Source: Saprospiraceae bacterium (GTDB taxonomy: Bacteria > Bacteroidota > Bacteroidia > Chitinophagales > Saprospiraceae). Taken from it: a stretch of 64,000 nt of DNA. Below the pieces are notes generated by a model. That model saw only the letters and a list, made by a program, of their open reading frames with translations. It made no database searches and was not told where the DNA came from. Shown one piece after another: positions 58,301 through 64,000 of the stretch (positions are counted from its first letter, which is position 1; each line of letters begins with the position of its first letter). The stretch is from positions 43,534 through 107,533 of the forward strand of contig JAHDEC010000013.1 in assembly GCA_020629035.1 (NCBI GenBank), given 5' to 3'. Position numbers and translations under genes: made by a program.

Positions 58301-58897
58301 ATTGCCAGTCTATTCCATGAGGATGATCTACCTGAGTTAGATAAAAATATACAAGTGGTCCAAAATGGAGACGTAAATCAAAACACTTGTGAATTAAGAT
58401 TTATTAATCAATTAACTGGCATTACAGGCTATGTGATTGTTACTGTGAATAAAATTGACAATTCTCTAGACAAAGATGATGTCATTCTTACCATGGTGGA
58501 AATCACTCAAAGAAAATATGCACAACTGGAATTAAAGAAATCGGAAGAGCGATATAGAAACCTTTTGAATGTGATGCCTAACGGAATCGGAATCTTGACT
58601 TTTTCTGGGCAAAGTATTTTCTTTTCGGATAAAGCTCAAAGAATTCTGGCTCCCTATCTATCTAATATCTTATCCTTCTCTATGCAGCAGACTATTTCAC
58701 CTAGTCAAAAAACTAAAATAAATGCCATAATCGAAAACGTGCTGAAAACTGATAAAGAACGAAAAAGCATATTGAAATTCATAGCTGATGATGGTTCTCC
58801 TTTTTACTTAGAATGTCAGTTTTCTATTATGAAAGAAGAGGTATTTGCCCAAAGTATTTTGTGGATTTTCACAGACATAACTAAGACGATGAATTAA
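55307..58897 (+). CDS. Membrane protein with about eight PAS domains and no output domain
   Basis: A 1196-residue protein. The first 170 residues carry five or six hydrophobic membrane segments. The rest is a tandem of PAS/PAC units, each opening with a sequence like YKTIVESG, YQNIFENAPIG, LDNFFNISQVG, LKSTLNAITDG, RRDVFDNNLMG, FKKLFENNQFG or YRNLLNVMPNG, near residues 195, 320, 450, 575, 695, 820, 955 and 1080. The protein ends inside the last PAC with WIFTDITKTMN and a normal stop. No histidine kinase, GGDEF, methyl-accepting or phosphatase domain is present. It may be a sensor subunit that binds a partner kinase, or a kinase gene that lost its output. Confidence 0.85.
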   Translation: MTYSDKNSHDLKNLNFFVLLLIALTIFTSSGTFYIAGYHPEVIKSTITALVGYLVLFILIKFIKPSKLSGVIVFSFIVWLVFHSINFPAFKYESMFGILIALLCSLIKFNIEKDNYQYFLIFLASALAQIYESVFQLDVIVDFHVKVYQELVMMGMIFISLIGLYFIHSDFSNQLRTKSILKNQLDKTQTRYKKMIENMPLNVLQTDLNGKRLYGTKKSAQIFGAQKEMSEEELVDFADLQKRVHPEDLPALQNSLRKVSLQGGTEDIKVRGIKDNGEIFYLAGGVTALFDVNKNPEGFVLAYYDETEAVLANIKVRESERKYKTIVESGKALVFQMDYDSVINFSSPYANQVFGAEENGLVGVKSYTLIHPESKELFWKEVDQLIKDRTFQTFFYRCVNAEGGDVYIEGTVSMIQGDQAEPQFISIFNDVTDRELEKKKRKRIENEYQNIFENAPIGITIGKNDAFIAVNPFFCKMVGYSEKELMMLPINTTLHKDDIAKVKNLIQEIEKNQGETMRTSFRLIHKDGSQIFAYATISGRFDLEGNYVDNLFVINDVTDLISTQKELNEKSIDLDNFFNISQVGIIKEKDSKISYINPYLVSKLGFQTQEVLGKSIYSIISENDQEYIRQKMLKQISGEMAPTELTVSLKTSDGKTMSFLLNTAMKYDENNQYVESFATFTDITQLEETKQRLSQREATLKSTLNAITDGIYAIDKEYNVIAVNDKAIKEFKSFGNVDISLNSNLKQIIEPATFNTWKETFYDETFSGKSINNSFHRRVDGKSLAFENIYSPIKDEEGLVMGMVEVSKDLTEILQKEKEALTASQQRRDVFDNNLMGIIYFNYKTQEIIDCNEAAYLFYEIETREEFEQASRADFEPEIQLNGMNKVEFNEHVLEQTLKNGQFTYTYKGITKTNEEKIALGNAFIDTTNEDCIIFFILDVTDQYVTNQRLLYSESRFKKLFENNQFGIVSLLGDEVSLDNEAFRKIIGSQQATLKGTKIASLFHEDDLPELDKNIQVVQNGDVNQNTCELRFINQLTGITGYVIVTVNKIDNSLDKDDVILTMVEITQRKYAQLELKKSEERYRNLLNVMPNGIGILTFSGQSIFFSDKAQRILAPYLSNILSFSMQQTISPSQKTKINAIIENVLKTDKERKSILKFIADDGSPFYLECQFSIMKEEVFAQSILWIFTDITKTMN

Positions 58898-58900
58898 AAA

Positions 58901-58929
58901 AGGCGTGACATTAATTACATGCCACGCCT
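58901..58929 (-). terminator. Intrinsic terminator for the M43 metalloprotease gene
   Basis: Arms 58901-58911 and 58919-58929 with a 7-nt loop. On the minus strand the pairing has one G-U and is followed by a run of T, 23 bp after the metalloprotease stop; on the plus strand there is a mismatch and no T run, so it serves the minus gene. Confidence 0.75.
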
Positions 58930-58951
58930 AAAAAATTCAACTCTAAAAAAA

Positions 58952-60730
58952 TTAGTTTGAATAGTTTTTGTTATCTCTTTGCTTCTTTGTCGTTTGGACT
59001 TGTTTTACATCCTTATCTTCCGATTTAAAACTAGCCGTACCATTAGCAATTTCAAAGTAAATAACATCGTAGTAACCAAAATAACCATCTAATGCTGCGA
59101 ACACCTGTCCATTTCCATTTTTCAATTTAACAGAGCCATTTCCATAATCACAACATATGCCGTCTCCATACTCATCGTCGATATAAAAGCTGTAAAGTCC
59201 ATCAGCTAGACAAATTGTCTTATTCTTAGTTTTACCTGCTTGACTTGCATTGTAAGGTCCTCCAGATAAAACTACCTGATTGGTTTGGTCATCTACTATT
59301 TCCCAAGTTGTCTCTTCAGGGAAGTCATCTAATTTTAAAGTAACCTTTATATCAGCACAACTCGGATCTTGATCACCTCCACCAGAACCACCACCCGCCA
59401 AGGTGAAGTAATATTCTGTAGTATAGCTAGTCCATCCTTGTGGACATTGAGTTCGTACATTATACTGGTAAGTTGCTCCTGGAATTAATCCTGTTAAAGT
59501 TTTTGTCGGATTAGTAGTTGTTCTGTACGTATACCCTGATGTTCCTACTTCCTTATATTTGATTCTGTACTTGATAGCTTCTGGCATATCAGTCCAAGAT
59601 ATGGTAGCTCTTGTTTCAGTAATATTGCTCGCGGAGCTGTCACTTGGTTTAGCACATTCTTCTGTTGGATCACTATCACCATCATTACCTCCTCCAGTAT
59701 TTCCACCAGAACTAATCACATTGGAAGCATTATTAACTAAACCTGTCAAACTTGAATTAATATAGTTTTCCATTCTTGTACTCTGCCCGTTGCTAAACAT
59801 ATACATGCAAGCATCATTAACATAATCCATGTAATTCATCGACAAGTCTTTGCTTCCACATGAACTCTGAGGTACGTTTGGACAATCATAGTTTTCTGCT
59901 GATTGGTTTGGTGTATCAGATACCAAATCATCCACTCCACAACCATTACCCCAAATGTGATCTAAATTTAAGTAGTGACCTAACTCGTGAGTAAGTGTTC
60001 TACCTAAATTGTATGGTGATTGTGGCGTGACACCGTTACAACCTGACCCTACTCCAAATGCATTTGCATCAATTACCACACCGTCACCATTTCCGGCTCC
60101 ACCTAATGGAGAATAGCCTAATAATCCTGTATTTGGCTGAATAAAAAAGTTGAGGTATCCACTCCATTGATTCACTTGATCTCCGCTTGTTTTATTCACT
60201 GTTACCGCTAAATCACCATTGTTTAATCCATAGCCTGATGGATGATTTTGATTGGCAAGAACAAACTCTACACATGTTTCACCATTGGAAATACCAGGGA
60301 AATGACTTTGGTCACTATTCCATTTACTTATATCACTGTTTGTCCCTTGAAAATCATTGTTAAGGACAGCTATCTGAGTCTGTGCCAATGCAACTAAACA
60401 TGCAGTGTTTGGAGATGCAACACCCTGATAATGGACCGCCACTGGAATAACAACTGGACTTGAACATAAGGCTCGTGTTCCAACATTTTCCTTCTGGTAG
60501 GTTTCGAATTTCTCCATTCGCTTCTCATAAGCCATTCTGTATGCTGGATCACTAAGAAGTTCTTCCATGTGATGATCTTTGCCACAATTTCGATGGCCTA
60601 AATGATGTTCATGAACTTGGGTTTCGAATCCATCTTCTTCACTTATAAATGAGTCCCTCTCACAAGATGTTAAAGCTAAAACTCCGATTAAAATCCAAAG
60701 GTTTACTTTTAAAATGTTTGTCCGTTTCAT
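58952..60730 (-). CDS. M43 (pappalysin-type) zinc metalloprotease lipoprotein
   Basis: A 592-residue protein from the ATG at 60730; the TTG 51 bases upstream is less likely. The signal ends in a lipobox (LTSCER). The zinc motif HELGHYLNLDH is complete, with His248, Glu249, His252 and His258, followed by the metzincin Met-turn region NYMDYV. A fibronectin type III domain lies at about 360-445, and a C-terminal domain (about 460-575) has acidic FYIDDEYGDGICCDYG and GYYDVIYFEI. Related enzymes cleave secreted proteins. The gene is monocistronic, divergent from the LytS operon. Confidence 0.9.
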   Translation of the reverse strand: MKRTNILKVNLWILIGVLALTSCERDSFISEEDGFETQVHEHHLGHRNCGKDHHMEELLSDPAYRMAYEKRMEKFETYQKENVGTRALCSSPVVIPVAVHYQGVASPNTACLVALAQTQIAVLNNDFQGTNSDISKWNSDQSHFPGISNGETCVEFVLANQNHPSGYGLNNGDLAVTVNKTSGDQVNQWSGYLNFFIQPNTGLLGYSPLGGAGNGDGVVIDANAFGVGSGCNGVTPQSPYNLGRTLTHELGHYLNLDHIWGNGCGVDDLVSDTPNQSAENYDCPNVPQSSCGSKDLSMNYMDYVNDACMYMFSNGQSTRMENYINSSLTGLVNNASNVISSGGNTGGGNDGDSDPTEECAKPSDSSASNITETRATISWTDMPEAIKYRIKYKEVGTSGYTYRTTTNPTKTLTGLIPGATYQYNVRTQCPQGWTSYTTEYYFTLAGGGSGGGDQDPSCADIKVTLKLDDFPEETTWEIVDDQTNQVVLSGGPYNASQAGKTKNKTICLADGLYSFYIDDEYGDGICCDYGNGSVKLKNGNGQVFAALDGYFGYYDVIYFEIANGTASFKSEDKDVKQVQTTKKQRDNKNYSN

Positions 60731-60919
60731 AATTAATTTTTTTAGAGGTTTAATAAATGTTATTGTACTACTCATTGTCAATCAACATGATTCAAACTTA
60801 AGTGGGAACAGCTACTATTTTGGGGGACTTTATAGATTCCTATGTTATTATTATAGAAACAGAGCTTTTTATTATACTTTATATTTTATATGATTCAATG
60901 GCAAGTGTAATTTTGTAAT

Positions 60920-61981
60920 ATGCAAGCAACATCTACACCCACTAGGTTCGAATTATTACTTTTTGATAAGAGATATAGATGGATTGGACATGTTCTATTC
61001 TGGATGTTTATTTATGTAGATGAACTGATGGCAATAGTAGGACTCACCCCTGAGCTAGAGCATCCACTTAGTGATTTATTGTTTTTCTTCGGCGATATAT
61101 TAATGATTTACATAAATCTCTATGTGCTCATCCCATTATTCCTCCAAAAACGAAAATACCTACCCTATGTGTTCTGGACTTTTTTATTACTTGCATTAAG
61201 TATTGGTGCTTCCGTTTGGTACAATCATCACTTGGGTTATCTCGAGGATGAGTATACTTTTCAAATAATTATTCAAACCATAATTTTAAACGTCACTATC
61301 CTTTCCTTAGCCGTTGCATTGAAGCTCTTTAAAATCAATTATCAAGCAAAAGACAAACAGCAAAAGCTTCAGAAAATGCAAATGCAAACTGAATTAGCAT
61401 TTCTAAAGTATCAACTTAATCCTCATTTTTTGTTCAATGCTTTGAACAGTTTGTATGTACTTTCTCAAAAAAAATCAGAAAAACTTGATGACGCAATATT
61501 GGACTTATCAGAATTATTACGCTATCAAACCTATGACTCTCAAAAAACGACACTCCCACTTAAAAAGGAATTAGATTTTATAAGTAATTATTACAATTTT
61601 GAAAAATTAAGAAGAACTAATATTGATTGGACATCTGAAGTTGAAGGGCCAGTGGAGCAAGTCCTTGTACCTCCTATGCTCATTTTCCCCTTAGCAGAAA
61701 ATGCTGTAAAGTACAGTTCAGCAAGCGACAAGACAAAGAGTACAATCAAACAAAAACTCAATATCACGGAAGATTTCTTTATTTACACGATAGAAAACAA
61801 TGTCGCCCAGCTAGATAAAATAAATAAGGAAGCCTACAGTGGTTTAGGCCTGACCAATCTTAAAAGAAGATTGGAGCTATTGTTCAGGGAAAATTATACC
61901 TTAGATATTCAAGCTAAGCAAGGTATCTTTAAGGTAATCCTAAAAATACCAAGGGCTGAATTCAATAAAATCTCTCTGTGA
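60920..61981 (+). CDS. LytS/YehU-type sensor histidine kinase
   Basis: A 353-residue protein with four membrane helices in the first 135 residues, a short coiled coil and the His_kinase domain with QLNPHFLFNALNSL (phospho-acceptor His169), followed by an HATPase-type fold (FPLAENAVKYS, GLGLTNLKRRLELLF). It is the first gene of an operon and overlaps the response regulator by 4 bp. The signal is unknown. It should phosphorylate the LytTR regulator encoded next. Confidence 0.93.
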   Translation: MQATSTPTRFELLLFDKRYRWIGHVLFWMFIYVDELMAIVGLTPELEHPLSDLLFFFGDILMIYINLYVLIPLFLQKRKYLPYVFWTFLLLALSIGASVWYNHHLGYLEDEYTFQIIIQTIILNVTILSLAVALKLFKINYQAKDKQQKLQKMQMQTELAFLKYQLNPHFLFNALNSLYVLSQKKSEKLDDAILDLSELLRYQTYDSQKTTLPLKKELDFISNYYNFEKLRRTNIDWTSEVEGPVEQVLVPPMLIFPLAENAVKYSSASDKTKSTIKQKLNITEDFFIYTIENNVAQLDKINKEAYSGLGLTNLKRRLELLFRENYTLDIQAKQGIFKVILKIPRAEFNKISL

Positions 61982-62700
61982 CACTTAAGTACATTATAAT
62001 AGACGATGAGCCTTTAGCAAGAGAAGGCGTAAAAATACAAGCGGATAAAATCCCCAATTTAATTTGTGAAGGATCATTTTCTTCTCCAATGGAAGCTAAC
62101 GATGTGCTCCTAAATCAAGAGATCGATTTAATGTTTTTAGATATTGAAATGCCAGGACTTAATGGTTTGGAATTTCTAAAAACGTTCAAATTTGAAACCC
62201 TAGTAATCCTCACTACAGCTTATCCACAATACGCTCTGGAGGCATTTGAACTTGACGTAATTGATTACGTCATGAAACCCATAAGGTTCGAAAGATTTGT
62301 AAAAGCCATTAATAAAGTAAAAGACTTTAGACTTTTAAAAACCAACGAATCTAACGAAGTGGATTTTAATGACGATTATATCTATATAAAGTCTGAACGA
62401 AAATATGTCAAGCTATATTTAAAGGACATTCGATTCATAAAGGGATTAAAGGATTATGTAATTATCCATACAGATCATGAGAAGTTCATGACTGCCATGA
62501 ACGTAAAAACTGTGCATAGTAAACTTAATAAGGGAATCTTTGCGCGAGTTAGTAAATCCTACATCATTAATGTAAATCATATAACAAGCATAGAAAATGA
62601 TATGATATGGATTGGAAATGAAGATATCCCTCTAGGTAATACCTACAAATCTAACTTTATAGAAAAACACATAAAAGATAAATTAATCGAACGTAATTGA
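61978..62700 (+). CDS. LytTR-family response regulator
   Basis: A 240-residue protein starting with GTG, in a GTGA overlap with the kinase stop. The receiver domain (about 1-120) has the phospho-acceptor Asp55 in FLDIEMPG and the Lys in DYVMKP. The LytTR DNA-binding domain covers about 135-240 (YIKSERKYVKLYLKDIRFIKG, ARVSKSYIINVNHI). It is partner of the upstream kinase and precedes the peptidase gene by 14 bp, which it may control. Confidence 0.93.
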   Translation: MTLKYIIIDDEPLAREGVKIQADKIPNLICEGSFSSPMEANDVLLNQEIDLMFLDIEMPGLNGLEFLKTFKFETLVILTTAYPQYALEAFELDVIDYVMKPIRFERFVKAINKVKDFRLLKTNESNEVDFNDDYIYIKSERKYVKLYLKDIRFIKGLKDYVIIHTDHEKFMTAMNVKTVHSKLNKGIFARVSKSYIINVNHITSIENDMIWIGNEDIPLGNTYKSNFIEKHIKDKLIERN

Positions 62701-62714
62701 TCAAATAATACATC

Positions 62715-63782
62715 ATGAAAAACATTATTCTAAGTACATTATTGCTGTTTAGTTTTTTACAAATAAATGCACAGTATACTTTCAGTCATACCAAAGAAAT
62801 AGATTGTACAGAAATAAAAAATCAATCAAGAACAGGTACTTGTTGGAGTTTTGCAACCAGTTCCTATATCGAATCAGAATTAATGCGTCAAGGTAAAGGA
62901 CAACATGATTTATCCGAAATGTTTGTAGTCCGCAATATTTATCAGGATAAAGCTAATAATTACGTATTAAGACAAGGAAAAGCTAATTTTTCTCAAGGCA
63001 GCTTAAGTCATGATTTAATTAGAATAATGGACGCCAAGGGAGTAATGCCAGAAAGTGTTTATTCAGGACTCTTACCAGGTGAAAGCAATCATAATCACAG
63101 CGAAATGGAAGCTGGTCTAAAAGGTTTTTTGGATGGTATTTTAAAGTCAAAAAGTCTAAGCAAGAAATGGAAACCTGCCTTTAACTCAATATTGGACAAC
63201 TACATTGGACAAGCACCAACCAGTTTTAATTATAACGGTAAAGAGTACACAGCTACCTCACTTAGAGATCAACTCGGTTTGAAAGCTGCTGACTATGTTA
63301 GTATTACTTCATTTACCCATCATCCATTTGATCGGTCATTCATTTTAGAGATTCCTGACAATTACTCAAATGGCAGCTTTAAAAATGTACCGCTTGAGGA
63401 ACTAGTGAAGATTACAGATAAAGCTATTGAAAAAGGATATACCGTTGCATGGGATGGAGATGTTAGTGAAAAAGGTTTCGATGCCAAGCAAGGTATTGCT
63501 GTCTTACCAAAAGATCCTAAAAGAGAGGACTTATTTACCGCTCCAGGTGAAGAAATTAAAGTAAACCAGGACCTTAGGCAGGAACACTTTGAGAGCTACA
63601 ACACCACCGATGATCATTTAATGCACATAGTTGGAAAAGCAAAGGATCAAGCGGGAAACGAATACTATATTATTAAAAATAGCTGGGGTGAAATAAGTGA
63701 TTATAAGGGTTATTTATACATGTCCAAAGCTTACTTTGAAATGAAGACGGTAGCAATTATGGTTCATAAAGACATGCTATAA
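62715..63782 (+). CDS. Secreted C1-family (bleomycin hydrolase-like) cysteine peptidase
   Basis: A 355-residue protein with a signal peptide (about 1-19, QINAQ). Papain-fold residues are all visible: Gln37, Cys43 in GTCWSFA, His304 in HLMHIVG and Asn322 in IKNSWGE. The layout, with insert segments between Cys and His, resembles aminopeptidase C/bleomycin hydrolase. It is exported, unlike the cytoplasmic bleomycin hydrolases. It lies 14 bp downstream of the response regulator, so it belongs to the LytS-LytTR operon. Confidence 0.9.
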   Translation: MKNIILSTLLLFSFLQINAQYTFSHTKEIDCTEIKNQSRTGTCWSFATSSYIESELMRQGKGQHDLSEMFVVRNIYQDKANNYVLRQGKANFSQGSLSHDLIRIMDAKGVMPESVYSGLLPGESNHNHSEMEAGLKGFLDGILKSKSLSKKWKPAFNSILDNYIGQAPTSFNYNGKEYTATSLRDQLGLKAADYVSITSFTHHPFDRSFILEIPDNYSNGSFKNVPLEELVKITDKAIEKGYTVAWDGDVSEKGFDAKQGIAVLPKDPKREDLFTAPGEEIKVNQDLRQEHFESYNTTDDHLMHIVGKAKDQAGNEYYIIKNSWGEISDYKGYLYMSKAYFEMKTVAIMVHKDML

Positions 63783-64000
63783 ATTCAATTAGCTAGATAT
63801 TTCTTCGAGCCTTAATCATATTTAATATTTATTTAAGCTTTATAAGGCTTTTATTTAAAAACCAAAAGAGGGTCTTGTTTGGTAATATTCATCAATGAAG
63901 AGAGTGTCCTCTAATAAATGCAGAACGGCTTTATTTAAACCATCCAATAAATTAATCTACTTTTAATATGTAAAAACATTCTTTAAAAGGAGTTGTTTAA
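63783..64000. other. Intergenic end of window, weak terminator-like hairpin
   Basis: About 220 bp downstream of the peptidase gene. A short hairpin-capable AAGCTTTATAAGGCTT at 63835-63850 is followed by TTATTT and could be a weak terminator. No gene is visible before the window ends. Confidence 0.3.

Noticed and set aside
58901..58929. The hairpin as terminator of the PAS gene
   Set aside because: On the plus strand it has an A-C mismatch and no T run; on the minus strand it has both good pairing and a T run.

Overview
The window is AT-rich DNA from a member of the Bacteroidota, most likely a gliding or surface-living marine type (Saprospiria or a related class; the exact lineage is not decidable from the sequence alone). 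The evidence is several proteins with type IX secretion (T9SS) C-terminal sorting domains, a PorP/SprF-family protein, BspA-like DUF285 surface repeats, bacillithiol synthesis (BshB1), futalosine-route menaquinone synthesis (MqnA), LytS/LytTR signalling, and promoter-like TAnnTTTG boxes instead of Shine-Dalgarno and sigma70 signals. There is no rRNA, CRISPR array, insertion sequence, integrase or phage gene. One tRNA is present.

Layout. 1-17.8 kb (minus strand): a surface-protein locus with a small secreted protein that is almost only a sorting domain, a terminator, then PorP/SprF, a 3168-residue type-B T9SS protein and a second giant of at least 2213 residues that runs off the left edge. The two giants share five copies of a DUF285 module. 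17.9-24.2 kb: an exported caspase divergent from an ECF sigma factor, an anti-sigma-like TPR membrane protein and an exported M48 metalloprotease. 24.3-27.0 kb: an acyl-CoA carboxylase beta subunit and an rRNA methyltransferase. 27.1-29.4 kb: small lipoproteins and secreted proteins, including a paralogous pair. 29.5-32.3 kb: a T9SS type-A protein.

32.3-37.5 kb: a rearranged segment. A Crp-family regulator, nitroreductase and HchA operon is followed by an ECF sigma/anti-sigma-barrel operon. This second operon is bracketed by a perfect 99-bp direct repeat made of the hchA 3' end plus its terminator, and the two operons are preceded by related noncoding sequence. This looks like an old tandem duplication whose second copy lost its genes and now carries the sigma operon.

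37.5-43.4 kb: a secreted protein pair, then a housekeeping run mqnA-mscS-fabH-bshB1-hydrolase. 43.6-51.2 kb: a DUF72 protein with ppk1, a DAHP synthase/chorismate mutase gene behind what looks like a transcription attenuator with an aromatic-rich leader peptide, an OmpA-family protein, a half-size asparaginase and an aminotransferase. 51.2-58.9 kb: a BNR-repeat T9SS lipoprotein, tRNA-Arg, a rhodanese lipoprotein, a beta-barrel protein and an eight-PAS membrane sensor with no output domain. 59-63.8 kb: an M43 metalloprotease lipoprotein and a LytS-LytTR-C1 peptidase operon.

The main themes are protein export to the cell surface and exported proteases tied to dedicated regulators (sigma/anti-sigma with caspase and M48; LytS/LytTR with a C1 peptidase). 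The strongest candidates for something undescribed are the caspase/sigma/M48 locus, the bracketed sigma-barrel operon with its duplication scars, and the putative aromatic attenuator.
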